Below are positions 1 to 11,780 of a stretch of DNA of 64,000 nt, one piece after another (position 1 is the first letter of the stretch; every line of letters begins with the position of its first letter). The notes under the pieces were generated by a model, which worked only from the letters and a program-made list of their open reading frames with translations, searched no databases and had not been told where the DNA came from. The translations under genes were made by a program, and so were the position numbers. The stretch is from Scolanthus callimorphus. Taxonomy: Eukaryota; Cnidaria; Anthozoa; Actiniaria; Edwardsiidae. The DNA lies in assembly GCA_033964015.1 (NCBI GenBank), contig CM066916.1:12998501-13062500 (forward strand), written 5' to 3'.

Positions 1-1108
1 GATAGCAGCCAGCTTGTGCTTCTTCGTCCGACGCCATCTTGCCAGCTCCACTGATACTCGGCCGAAGACTGGTACGGAGAAAATTTACCGAATCGCTAGC
101 AAATGGAACGCATTTTCCTGAAATTTTCGAAATTACCGGTTTCTTGGACACGCTCAAAAGGTTGTCCTAAATTTTCGGTAATTTTTCCCCGGGATGGCGC
201 TTTCCATTTGATTTCTCACCGGTCGTACCGAAATTTTTTGGTAAATGGAAAGCACCCCTGGTGTTTGACAAGGAAAATCGTGGCATTCGCGCGTTCGATT
301 TCAGTTGGAACGGGTTTTGGATGTTGTCAGAGAATTAATCTCACTGTTCGATATGATTTTGTCCGATATTTCTACTGTTAAGGCAATATTTTGTCTTCTC
401 CAAGTACTGGTGTCGATTTCAGCTAGTTCGAGAAGTCGAATTTTCGACAAAAAAATTGTGAGAATCCTGAAGTTTTCCCAACAACCTCGCCAACTGTTCT
501 GGAATCTTCAATCTTCCTCCGAGAGATACCGACCAACTTATCCGTGATACGCCGACAGAATTTTCTGCAGGTAATTTTTGAAACTACTGTACTTTACATA
601 TGCCAATTCAGTATTATCTTCTTGCAAATTTCATGTCATGTAACTTGTTTGTTGTTCCAAACTTCTGTCTACAATTTTGCCCTCTGGTCACGCTTTGTTG
701 TGCTGTGGTTTAAGTTATTCTTGTATTTTCAGTTTTTCGGACGTTAGCTTATTCGCTTATCTTCAAAATTGGAGTTATTGCATGCTTGCAGTGCTTCCCT
801 CCTGATTGTCTTGACTTAGAATTTTTGTAGCAACTTAACCAATTTTAGGGGAAGATGTGAGAGTATTTCTGAGATAAAATGAATTTTAGAATTGTCATGA
901 AAGTTTATAATTCATTTACAATTGTTTACAGTAATATAGTAGCCAAATCCAAGACCAGACTAATGTGATCTGTCATATGGTGCAACTTGGGAAATAAATT
1001 TTCTTCTGGCATCTATTTTTGGTATGTAGCCATTAATGTCAATGCAAGTTTCTAGAATTTTTCTTTTCACATTGTGGGGGAATTTCCACAGAGCAAGGCT
1101 CCAATTAA

Positions 1109-1167
1109 TTCCCAAGTATTTGTAGTAGGTTAGTGTAGGATTCCCAAGTATTTGTAGTAGGTTAGTG
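1109..1167. repeat. Short tandem duplication
   Basis: A block beginning ttcccaagtatttgtagtag occurs twice with a period of about 32 bp (1109-1135 and 1141-1167). The two copies are essentially identical, so the duplication is recent. No coding content. Confidence 0.7.
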
Positions 1168-2147
1168 TGTTATGATTCATTGAGGGTACAGTGTGGACTA
1201 TTACAGGACTACTTTTCTGCAAAGAAACTCAAGCAGTCGCTGAACAGTCTGAGTTTGATCTTGTATCCACTGCAGACAAAGTGGGTTGTTTTCTAGGGGT
1301 ATCATTATTTTACTGCTATATGAATATGCATGCTGGATGTGATGATACAGTTAAGCAGGGTTTGAGTTTACATTTACAAATTTATTTGAAAACAAAAATA
1401 ATTGAATGGAAATTTGCCTGTTTTTTAAGTACCCTATATCAGAAATGGTCTCTGGAATAGAGCATATTCCAGATGGCTGTCATAACTCACAATAACTATG
1501 CAGTCAATCATATAAATTTTTGTTTAAAATTGGATTTAGTTTCACTACTGCATCACATGACATCAGCTCTACACCCGTATGTACTATAATGTACTGACTC
1601 ATTGTATGCTTCCTTCCAGGTTGCTGGAGCTGTTAGCTACATCCTGCTTCTGCTGATTAAATTGGGCCAGGGACAATATTGATGGAGATAGCAAACACCT
1701 TTGTAGACTTTCATAGATAGTGAATACAAACATAATGCCTGCTGCATTTGGATGGGGTCGGGGGGACATTGAAACTTTCATGGGCCCAATCCTTTTGCCA
1801 CCCAGCTTTATTTAAATGTTGTTTTTAGAAATGGTTCTATAGTGCCATGGCAAGTTATCTAGCCTGAATCAAAGATAAATTGTATGTGTGAGCTAGCTTC
1901 TTTTACAGTAAATATATCAAGTCATTATGCATCAAACCAATGAGGACTTTATTGTGATACTAAGCCCACACATGGGCATATTATATTACCCATATCAGTC
2001 TTCGAAGGAGTGAATGAACAAAACAGATACCCCTGGGATCTGTACTGTTTACAGTACTTTACACACAATCATTTTAATACTGTAGAGACGTAAGCACTTC
2101 TAGCCAGGACATACACATTGTAACCCACTGGGATTGGAATCAAGGAG

Positions 2148-2226
2148 CAATTTTCAATCACTTTGTAATTACTCTTATAGGTTTTATTTGAATTGGGGTA
2201 ATCACTTTGTGATTGGTTTCACTAAA
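2148..2226 (+). repeat. Repeat copy, inverted partner at 4371-4432
   Basis: The segment with tataggttttatt followed by ggtaatcactttg and gattggtttcac is found again in reverse orientation at 4371-4432. The pair encloses about 2.1 kb. They could be terminal repeats of one composite element or two independent insertions of the same family. Confidence 0.5.
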
Positions 2227-2236
2227 AGTCATATGA

Positions 2237-2436
2237 AATAGACCTCCTCGGCTTGGGCGTAATGGTGTCCCATTTCAGATTACGTCGCATTCATTTGAAT
2301 AATCTTTCTTTGTCTGGGCTGCTTCCATATTCATATATCCTACGGTGTGCAGCAGAAAAACAAAGAAACAATACTCATGGGAATGCCACGTGATCTGAAA
2401 TGGGCAAAACAAACAGGCAAGCCAAGGAGGTCTATT
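2237..2436. mobile_element. MITE with ~45-bp terminal inverted repeats
   Basis: The left end reads aatagacctcctcggcttg. The right end reads caagccaaggaggtctatt, its near-perfect inverse. Further inside, catttcagat pairs with atctgaaatg. The element is about 200 bp and non-coding, typical of a miniature inverted-repeat DNA transposon. Confidence 0.65.
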
Positions 2437-3924
2437 CACTCCAACATGTACATTTACATTTCATGGGTATCTAAAACTTATTATTATTATCTTGTGCTTT
2501 CTATGCACCATTGGTACTTGATACTAGGCTACCATAGCTGCTGAGCCTAAAATGTACACCATATGTATTGACTGTAATACTGTACAGTCAACTTCCAAGC
2601 CCTAGGCTTAGCCATAGGGGCTACAGCGGGAGTTCTAACATTGACAGGAAAAAGTATACCATGTTTAAGTAGTAACAATATTTACACAGCATTTTGATTA
2701 TGGCTGTCGTGATTTTTTTTCAGAAACTTGAAATGCCTAAGCACATTAATCCCAATAGTATAATTACAACTTAAGGGGTTCTTAATGTAACCAGGGAGGG
2801 TTTGATAGGTTTAGCTCATAACTTGGGGAATTGTAGGAAATTTTGCTTACAGCCAGGAGGGCATACGCATTTTTCATGGGGGAGGGGCATAAGTAAAAAT
2901 GCACCACTTGAAAATTTTCATCCAATGTTTTCACTATAATCACAAGGAAAATATAATATTCTAGATTTCCTCTGATTTTCACATGCCGTTTAATTGAGCT
3001 CTCCTCCTGTTACGGTAGTGATTCCTATCGATGTCTTCCCTCAAATTTGTCTTTAACAAGTACCGGGGAGGGGGGGGGGGCGTAAGTAAAAATGCACCAG
3101 GGATTAGGGGACAGAAATATGTGGAATGTATAGACAATCTCTCAATGAAATATAAGTTGACATTTTATCAATCATCCATATTTCATTTAACTCGCTGAGA
3201 TATTCGGTGCATCTGTGACGCAGATGGCTCGGTTGGTTTCCGCACAAGCGACACTACGCATGTAATAAAGTGACGTGTTGTTCTATGAAGGCGCTGCATC
3301 GTAAGAAAGAAAAAAATTATTTTAGGAAATCCAGTCGGCGTATCATAAATTTTTCAGCTCGCATGTATCCGCAAAAGCCTAAATTATATTCTCGATATTA
3401 GCGTTGTTTTGAGAAAACTTCAGAACTTCCGAAGGAGCTTGCTGTTTTCTTCTTTGATCAATAGCGCTAAATAGTAACGCGAAATTCTGCGCTCCAAACA
3501 AAGTGCGTTCATAATAGTTTCTTTGTCATTATCTGGTCATGTATTTTGACCATATGAAAGTTTAAAGACTTCCCTCACTGGAGCAATAAAAGAAAATACG
3601 AGAAAACAGCGTGAAATATTTTTTTACTCGCCTTTTAGTGTCAGCTTCCCGCTAGTCACAAATCAAAACTCCCGCCATCTTGAAAGCTTCTGTGCAATGC
3701 CGCTGGTTATTTGAGCCCACAAACGCTACGCATGCTCAGACTCTAATAACGAAAATCCCGGTCCCGAAACAGCTGTGTAGATAAACCTTCAAGTAGAGTA
3801 AGGTAGTGTCGAAGAGGAGCTTACGAATTACGAGCTCCTGGTATACTGGTACAAAAACAGCTTTATTAAGTGCCCGAAGTAGCCAGTGCCTGATTTGGTT
3901 TTTAGACACTTTCCAAGACCCGCA

Positions 3925-3985
3925 CCGTTTTACCCGTACCCGCAACTCGCGACCCGCGACCCGCGACCCGCGACCCACGACCCGC
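3925..3985. repeat. Heptamer microsatellite-like tract
   Basis: Repeats of cccgcga with small variations (gacccgcgacccgcgaccca) run for about 60 bp. This is a simple GC-rich tandem tract in otherwise AT-rich DNA. Confidence 0.6.
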
Positions 3986-4204
3986 GACCATTAGACAGAC
4001 TCCGAATTGAACACTGATCAGGAACTTGTTATTAAATTACTAGTAACTCGAAGTCCAACTTGAACTCGACCCCAGACTCAAAGTCCAACTCGAGTTTTCT
4101 CGATTCCCGTGCACGGTACCATTATGTGAGAGTACAACACAGCAGAACTGGATTCTTTCGAAATTCGATCCTGGTCCTAGAAAATGACGTGCATTCATCT
4201 TTAA

Positions 4205-4322
4205 TTAGACTGCTAGCAGCCCATACTTTGGCACGTTTCCCAGAACGCGAGCGCGAACCCCGAGCGAACGCCGACGCTCGCTTTCTGGGAAACGCGCCAA
4301 AGTAGGGGATGCTAGCAGTCTA
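4205..4322. mobile_element. Short palindromic MITE (tagactgctagcag ends)
   Basis: The left end tagactgctagcag is mirrored by ctgctagcatcccc/tgctagcagtcta at the right end. Internally, gtttcccagaacgcgagcg pairs with cgctcgctttctgggaaac. The end sequence resembles the element at 22154-22346, so both probably belong to one family. Confidence 0.6.
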
Positions 4323-4370
4323 ATCTTTAATACCAGAGTGGATTTCATAGAGCGAACTTCATGACTGTAG

Positions 4371-4432
4371 ACTCACTGTGAAACCAATCGCAAAGTGATT
4401 ACCAGAATTCTGAATAAAACCTATAGGAGTGA
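4371..4432 (-). repeat. Inverted partner of repeat 2148-2226
   Basis: Reverse-complement copy of the block at 2148-2226; on the minus strand it reads tataggttttatt, then ggtaatcactttg, then gattggtttcac. Confidence 0.5.
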
Positions 4433-5129
4433 GGGGCGGCTCCCTTTTTCCCGGGCTACATTTACAGTGTGTTTACTGAAGGAAATTTGCAATTTCCGTT
4501 CCCTATATTTCACTATTCGCCCCCCTTGAACTTTCTGGATCCGCCCGTATCCGTTTATATGTTTCCATAATAACTCAATCAGGAGGCGAAGTAATCAGGA
4601 CTTGCGTCTAGTCGTGACACAAGAAAACACGATTCCGGTAGCTAAAACGCAAGTAATCATTTTGTCTTTTTTGTTTGCAATCTGATTGATTGAAAAAGGA
4701 AGTTGCGATGTCAATCGAAACGCGAAGAAAACGAAAAAAAAACCCCGCCAAATTAAGAGTCCTAAAGTGTGACCTCACAAATTTGAAAATGTTCAGATTT
4801 TAGTCCATTTTAGTCCGTTGCATGCAAAAATTGAGGTGAATCGGTTGAAACGCGACCGAGATATGGCCACCTGAATACATAATTTTCTTTAACAAATCAC
4901 TGTATTTTAGACACAGTTGAAAACTTTGTGAGCATGATGAACTGAGCTAAATTATTCAGCGGGCCATGCAACTGATTTGCCTCATTTTTGGTGTGTAGCT
5001 TTCATTCGATATGCCCTTTCTAAAAGGGACAAATATTGCTAAAATCGAAAATTTGGTTTTTGTGACTCTATCAGCCTTTCAACACTCTTGTGGAATCCGT
5101 TCTAACACTTTCTCTGTATCCTTTTAAAG

Positions 5130-8100
5130 CTTGCGCCGGGCGCATGGGCGAGTGTTATCCTTGAGGGTAGGGAGCTGGAAAATGGTCCTCGCGGGCTCAC
5201 CTGAGGCCATCAAAGAAGTGCTGGTCAAGAAATCCGCTGACTACGCAGGGCGCCCGCCATTTCATAGCTTTCTTGAAGGTACTTTAGGTAAGAAGAAGGT
5301 CATCAACTATAAACAGCAGGAAAAATATATCACTATGACGTCATGGTTTGTTTATATGAACAAGATAGCTGAAGTTCCGTTGATATTTTAGCGTACAACA
5401 TTTATAACTTTGCTTTACATCGTGAATGGCATTTTTAATATGTTTTGTTCATTTCTTAATGCTGCTGTCCCCTCTGGCGACCATGATTCATAGCGCTAAA
5501 ACAATAGAGTGTTTTGATATGACGTCATAGTGAAATAGGTCAAGTTCCGGACAGAGATATCACCTCATACATTCTCTCCGTATAAACACTGTATTTTTAG
5601 AGTTGTGATACAAATACTGAGCCTGGGTCACCTGTGCTCTCAGAAATCAATAGTAAAATTGATGGGAATTGTCCCCGCGACCGATAATTCGACGTAGAAA
5701 CGGACTAGTCTCTCAGTGTATCTGGTCCTCCGTAGCCTGCGAATGTCGATCCATTCTCGTACCCAGAGCTCCCCAGCTCGTCACTTCGCAGGGGAGGCTC
5801 TGGTGGCGGCCATTTGAGGGCCTTCGCTGATTGGCTGATTTTGAACGTTGGAGCATGCGCTGAAAGATCTGTCTCTCTTTTTTTAAAGCTTTTATGAAAA
5901 AATTGGGTGTTACATTTTCAAGAGCTATCGCCGCCGAACTGCTTGACCTTGACTCCCAAGTACCACATTGTTTTAATCCTTATAGGTGTTTCTCAAAAAC
6001 CGTGTCTGCGTTTTTTAAAATTTGGTTTTGTTCAAAAGTTATGAATTTTTTAAATTTTTAGAGCGTGAAAATTCTATAAAATTTGACCTTGGAAATTCAA
6101 AAGTTCCATAACTTTCGAACTAAGCAAAATTTTAAAAAACGCAGACACGGTTTTTGAGAAACACCTTTAAGGATTAAAACAATGTGTTACTTGGGAGTCA
6201 AGGTTTTTTATGAGTTCTTCCATCTTGATGTTTTAATCGTAGGAGGAAAAGACATCATCATAAGTAATTACGGCGCTTCGTGGAGACTGCACCGCAAGTT
6301 GTTCACAACCTCCCTCAGACGGTATCTAGCCGACGTGCCTCTCCTAGAATCTCGTGTGTTTAAGGAAGTGCACAAACTGATACAGTCAATGGAGAACCAG
6401 CGTGGAAAACCATTTAACCCATCAGACCTGATTACCAAGAGTGTGGCAAACGTCATTAGTGGAATAACCTTTGGAAAATATTTCAGTTCGTCGCATCCTG
6501 AGTTTAACAAGTATCTGGGTACGATGTCCAAGCTTGTACAGGATGCAGAGATCAACAGCAAATTATTTATTCTTGATCTGTTCACATGGAGCAAGTATTT
6601 GCCTTTTACAGTGTACCGGAAAGTTGGGCAAATGAATGATCACTTATTCACTGTGACACAGAAGGTTTTAGACGAGCGGAAAGCAAGTTACGATAGGTCA
6701 GATCGGGTGGAAGATCTGATGACTGCCTTGCTGAAGGCGAGAACAGAGGCGGAATATGAAAACGAAGAGGAGAGGCAAGTTTTACTAACCGATGACTACT
6801 TGAAAAACACGATCTTGGATATGTTTGTGGCCGGATATGAGACGACAAGCACCACGCTCAAATGGGCGATCCTGTACTTGGTTAACTACCCAAAGCATCA
6901 AGAAGAGATACACAAGGAATTAGATGAGGTATGAGACAAGGGTGGGTCATGTCTCCCTATGTATGGCATGCGTTTGCAGATCTACACTCTGCTCACACAA
7001 AATATTTTTGTATTATCCCAGCTCCCGTGCCCGGGGGGACTCCCATATTTTTTGGTCGGGGATAATCGTCGTATCTTTTAGGGGTTAAAATCACGGGGGT
7101 GTTTCATGATGAGTATCTTTTACGTGTTACCTGTCTCCTTCGCGCCTACTTGGCATATAAGGCCTCATTTTTCAGGGTATCTTTTAGGGCTTTAAGGGTA
7201 AAAAAATTTTTGAGCCACGCCATGTTTGTTATCTTTTAGGGGTGAAACTGAAAATTTCCGACGATCATCCCCGACTAAAAAATATTGGAGTCTCTCCCCC
7301 CCCCCCGGGCTCCCGTGCCCTGTGTTCGATGGACGTTACATCAGGGACGTAGCTAGGAGGGGGTCCTGGGATGCCTGTAACCCCCTCCCCCTTTTAGCCC
7401 TTTTAGAAGAAAAATACTTTAAACATTAAGAAAAAAATCGGTAAGCTGGATAAGGGCCCATACATTTGTACAGATGTGACCCCCCCCCCCTTTCTCAAAT
7501 CCTGGCTACGCCCCTGGAAATGTAGTTTTGCAGCCATATAGTCTATGCTAATGAGATAACGGCAAAAGTACTGAACTAAATCCGTTTAAACCTCATGGAA
7601 TTTCGACCAATCCTTTGGTCTAAAGCTGGCTACGTGATATCTGGTCAAAGAAATGTGTTTATATTTTGCATTCGTAATCAGCGCCTTGCGCTGATTTTGC
7701 ATAGCATATAAGCGTCGGTTTAGATAATTATGCAACCACTTAACCTTACCAGTTATTCAGTTATTGTGTATCGGGTTTAATTTTACCTGACAAATTTCAT
7801 TAGTACAATTTACAATTAACGGTAGCTAATAGTACAGAAATGAACGACTGTATAGATAACGATGGACTTTATACTCAATAAACGTAACTGGTATGCGTTT
7901 CTCCTACACTTTGTGTCCTCATGTAAAATATACAATATAAACATTTTCTGTTTCTGTGCGGTTGAACGAAGTGAAAAAGCACAGAACAACACAACTAATG
8001 ATATTATTTTAAACGTTTCTTACCGTATTAGATCACCACAACAAACAGGTCATAACACGTCACAACCATTGGACACAGGGTCTTTATCTAGCCTGACTTG

Positions 8101-9064
8101 CAGCCATCCCATTCACTCTTACGTCGCGAAAGGAGGCGCCAGAATTCATTTTCTCTCCATTGCGTAATAAATGTCAAACGATAACCCGTTTTTTGATAGC
8201 GTTTCCATGACAACGCAGACCTTTTAGCGCATGGGCGTCTGCCTCAGTCGTTCTGTCTTGAAGGGGTGTGCGTTGTCATGGAATTAGAGGCCAGATCAAG
8301 TTTTTTCTCAGCCTGCTGGGAGGGTCACTTTTCAACACCCTTCTGTGGAGGGGGTATGGATATTTCTGGAACCACACACTGCGAATTACTCACGACAGTC
8401 ATCTGAAATCCGCTCTATCGTCAGTGTAAATCCGGATCTCAAACGTGAAACGTACCCACCCAAAAGCTGGCGCATTTCGGGAGCCAGCAAAATCTTGCTT
8501 TGCCTTCACGCCCTATACTACTGAAGTCACGCTTTGTGTTTAATGCATGCTCGCTTACTTTCGTACCTGTGACAGATTGTGGGTCGTGATAGGGAGCCGT
8601 GTCTCGGGGACCGATCGAATCTTCCCTTCATCCAAGCCGCCATCATGGAAACACTTCGCCTGGCTAACGTCGTAGATTTCGCTCTACCACACTACACACT
8701 TGTAGATACCACACTCTGTGGATATCGCATCCCGAAAGACACAGTGGTGTTCGCCGACTTGGAATCTCTTCACCTCGACCCGAATTGCTGGAAGAACCCC
8801 ATGGAGTTCGACCCTCGCCGCCATCTTGATTCCAAAGGTCAGTTGGTCACTAACCAAGGGAACTGGCTTCCTTTTTCGGCAGGGAGGAGAGTTTGCGCTG
8901 GAGAACCGCTGGCGAAGGTGGAGGCGTTCCTGTTCTTGGCGTCCATGCTGCAAAAGTTTAGGTTTGAGCCCGAGGTAGGCCAAAGGCCACCACGAATCGT
9001 GAGCGTCAAGGGCGTGACAAAAAGCCCAAAGCCTTACAAGATACGAGCTCTTAAACGCGTCTAA
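5130..9064 (+). CDS. Cytochrome P450 (CYP2 clan), 5'-incomplete, three exons read
   Basis: Haem-thiolate mono-oxygenase, expected on the ER membrane facing the cytosol and oxidising small lipophilic substrates with electrons from P450 reductase. Exons: 5130-5287, 6243-6928 and 8576-9064 (stop TAA 9062-9064). All junctions are GT-AG and phases agree: one base is carried over the first intron, none over the second. Together they give 443 residues; about 55-65 N-terminal residues (anchor, PPGP hinge) are missing. Seen motifs: the helix-C region SWRLHRKLF, the I-helix oxygen-binding AGYETTSTT (exon 2), ExxR as METLR, the PERF-like FDPRRH, and the haem loop FSAGRRVCAGE with the ligand Cys codon at 8894-8896. 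The spacing and the sequence after METLR resemble CYP1/CYP2/CYP17-type enzymes of the CYP2 clan; I cannot name a subfamily or substrate. No internal stop or frameshift occurs in the visible part, so the gene looks functional unless the first exon is truly absent. Both introns carry several MITEs. Confidence 0.9.
5330..5545 (+). repeat. Interspersed repeat, second copy at 36775-37018
   Basis: Located in P450 intron 1. Shares long runs with MED25 intron 3, for example ctttgctttacatcgtgaat, cattcttaatgct and gtgttttgatatgacgtcat (small substitutions between copies). The ends are tgacgtca-like in both copies, so it may be a degraded DNA transposon. Non-coding. Confidence 0.65.
5745..5870 (+). mobile_element. 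MITE half-copy of the 23276-23702 family
   Basis: Contains cattctcgtacccagagctc, gcaggggaggctctgg, cattgattggct-like sequence and gcatgcgctgaaag, in the same order as the elements at 23276-23702. The mirror half is missing, so this is a truncated copy in P450 intron 1. Confidence 0.6.
5941..6208. mobile_element. Palindromic element ending 33 nt before P450 exon 2
   Basis: Left arm gaccttgactcccaagtacc to aaaccgtgtctgcg; right arm cgcagacacggtttttgag to gttacttgggagtcaagg. Arms are about 70 bp or more. The same sequence forms the core of the larger palindrome at 53035-53736. The right end lies close to the acceptor of P450 exon 2 (AG at 6241-6242). Confidence 0.7.
7018..7318. mobile_element. 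MITE in P450 intron 2 (gggcacgggagc ends)
   Basis: The left end reads gctcccgtgcccggggg with ggactcccatatttttt. The right end reads aaaaaatattggagtctc and gggctcccgtgccc, the inverse apart from a C-run expansion. Internal repeats of tatcttttaggg occur several times. Non-coding. Confidence 0.65.
7343..7516. mobile_element. MITE with caggGacgtagct ends
   Basis: Left cagggacgtagctaggaggg, right ctggctacgcccctg, with poly-C and poly-G stretches inside. A similar architecture (gcaggcccgtagct ... tacgggcctg) is seen at 63168-63368. Confidence 0.5.
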
Positions 9065-9818
9065 GCAACATCACGTTCTTAAAGAGCCTGTGTCAGTCGC
9101 CATTTTGACAGCAGAGCAACATACCAAGTCGGAGAAAGCAGCCATTTCCATCGGCTAATTTAGAGAATATAAAGCAATGTTCTCTATTGAAATTGGTAAA
9201 TCAAGTAATGAAACTTTGTTTTTAGAAGTTTATTAAGAGATTTGTACACGTAATTCGTCTGATAATAGTCAAACGAAAACAATAACCAAGGAGTGGCTGA
9301 CACGGGCTCTTTAGAGGCTAGCGTAGTTTGAACGCTATAGGTGGGCGCATTGTGACGTCACAAAATATTCAACTTCGATCGCGAGAAAGCTAGCGAAAAC
9401 CAATCACTATCTCCGGGTGCTGGGGAAAGCACTTCCTAGAATCTGTGACCCGACAAGGTAATATGTTAAAAACTGGCAAAGATAAACGAAAATAAAATTT
9501 AGCCCATCGTAAAGTGATACATATGTAACTTTGCACACGAACCGGTTATCTAAAATCTATCGCTACCTTTGAAAAGGACGTCCAAAATTGTCACTAAGAA
9601 ACAAATCTTTGCTAGAATTTAACCTATCGCTCCAAAACTTGCCATTTTTTCTGATTTGTATGACGTTGCGCCTACCTATAAACTAGTGTTTAGAAGGATA
9701 GTGTGACTACCGTTTGTGCGTGTTTGTTGAAGAAAACGTTTTTTATACTTAAGCGACATTCATTACAAAAGTTGCCAAATCGGCCAAGGGGAAAGGTTTA
9801 ACGTATTGGCACGTATGA

Positions 9819-11780
9819 CTAGTTTTAGACGTCGAACTTAAGGTGGCTCCCGAGTATTTATTTCAGAAATAGACCTCAACTTCTAGCGTACGTTTGACCC
9901 TGAAAAAATCTTCCGATTTCCATAATTGTTTTCACAGAGCTTAAGCAACCTCTGCACTACCAAATGGTGTAGTTCATTTGATATATTAAGCTCGTCTGTC
10001 TTGGGTATTTTAAATTTTCCAAAGGAGGTGTTTTTAGAATAATTGTTATAACTTGAACATTCGAGCGTGAATGCTCTTATTACCAGCTAAAATCGCATCC
10101 ATAGTAATAAGGGTTTACTCGGAGAAATGCCCAGGTCAGCTTTTACCATGCGATTTAAGTTGTAAACGATGTAATAATTTTGCCTCTAAAAATGTCTTAT
10201 TCCGCTTCTGTTTAATGTGCCGAGCGCGGATATCAGAAAAGTAGGAGAGCTCTTCGGGATTATATCGGCTAATGTTCACTCTTAATTATATAAAGAGAAA
10301 ATAGATCGAGTATCTACAGAAAGCGATATTTAATAAACGAATGAGAGCAGCTTCTTGTCCAGAATGTGCTGTTGCTATAATATTCAATTCGAGCTCGAAA
10401 CAACTAAATTGCTGGAATTGTTTCGTAAGTTTCTTTCGTGAGAGGTAGAGTACAACTAACTGAGAAGACTTACCAAGTTTGGGCTCGTCTTTCCAATACT
10501 ATGTTGAGAAACATTATCCAAAAGGAGTCAGTGTTTCGTTGCTTCAACACAAACGCCAAGAAAACCCATATATTATGAGCGCAGTGTTCTCGCCTCAGTG
10601 CACTTCGCTAAATTCTTCACGTGCGACGCTTCCTAGTCCCGAAGTAAGACAAGTTAATATCCGGTAGCTTTTCCGATCCCGCGGGTCGAGAAAGCGTCGC
10701 ACGTGAAGTATTTAGCACCATGTGCACTGAGACGAGAACGCTGAGTTGATAAACATATGGGTTTTCTTGGCGTTGTGTTGGAGTGGCGAAACACTGACTC
10801 CTTTTGGATAATGTTTCTCAACATAGTATTGGAAAGACGAGCCCAAACTTGGTAAGTCTTCTCAGTTGGTTGTACTCTACCTCTCACGAAAGAAACTTAC
10901 GAAACAATTCAGCAATTTAGTTGTTTCGAGCTCGAATTGAATATTATAGCAACAGCACATTATGGCAAGAAGCTGCTCTCATTCGTTTATTAAATATCGC
11001 TTTCTGTAGATACTCGATTCTTTTTCTCTTTTATATAATTAAGAGTGAACATTAGCCGATATAATCCTGAAGAGCTCTCCTACTTTTCTGATATCCGCGC
11101 TCGGCACATTAAACAGAAGCGGAATAAGACATTTTTAGAGGCAAAATTATTACATCGTTTACAACTTAAATCGCATGGTAAAAGCTGACCTGGGCATTTC
11201 CATGAGTAAACCCTTATTACTATGGATGCGATTTTAGCTGGTAATAAGAGCATTCACGCTCGAATTTTCAAGTTATAACAATTATTCTAAAAACACCTCC
11301 TTTGGAAAATTTAAAATACCCAAGACAGACGAGCTTAATATATCAAATGAACTACACCATTTGGTAGTGCAGAGGCTGCTTAAGCTCTGTGAGAACAATT
11401 ATGGAAATCGGAAGATTTTTTCAGGGTCAAACGTACGCTAGAAGTTGAGGTCTATTTCTGAAATAAATACTCGGGAGCCACCTTAATTCTGTCGCACTAA
11501 ATTGACTGGGTTTTTTGGCCAGTGAAAACAAGTTATTTCGATATGAGTGATTTTATGAGGTTAATATAATCTGTCTGGCCAATGGAGAAGATCTCAGCCC
11601 TGATTTTATGAGCGCTGGAAGGATTCAAAATTTTCATTTAGCACGGCAATAGCGCGGCGTTGGCACGGCAGAAAGTGCCGTTCCTAATGCAAATGAGCTC
11701 GAGACAATAGCTGTAACTAACTAAACAATGGGAAATTGACATTTAGTGCGACAAGAATTAAGTTCGACGTCTAAAACTAG
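9819..11780. mobile_element. Very long palindrome (foldback element), ~0.84-kb arms
   Basis: The left arm starts ctagttttagacgtcgaact (9819) and runs to about 10630. The right arm from about 10690 to 11780 is its inverse, ending agttcgacgtctaaaactag. The arms differ only by scattered substitutions over more than 800 bp. The spacer at the centre is about 60 bp. The right arm is interrupted by a separate 271-bp element (11487-11757). There is no ORF of interest. On one strand this would fold into an 800-bp hairpin. Confidence 0.85.
11487..11757. mobile_element. Nested MITE with TTAA target duplication (piggyBac-like)
   Basis: 271 bp with ends ttctgtcgcactaaat and atttagtgcgacaagaa, inverse of each other apart from one base. 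It is flanked by TTAA at 11483-11486 and 11758-11761. The uninterrupted left arm of the palindrome shows a single cttaag at the corresponding site (9837-9842), so the pre-insertion site is known. A TTAA duplication is the hallmark of piggyBac-type transposition. The family assignment is inference. Confidence 0.75.

Larger units (their letters stand above)
1..5129. other. 5' flank of P450 gene; no supported exon
   Basis: I find no exon here that I can defend. The missing N-terminal P450 exon (membrane anchor plus the Pro-rich PPGP hinge, about 55-65 residues) should lie upstream of 5130, but none of the longer open frames shows a hydrophobic anchor followed by PPGP. It may be short, degenerate or off the window. 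The stretch holds AT-rich unique sequence plus the repeats listed separately (1109-1167, 2148-2226, 2237-2436, 3925-3985, 4205-4322, 4371-4432). Confidence 0.5.
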
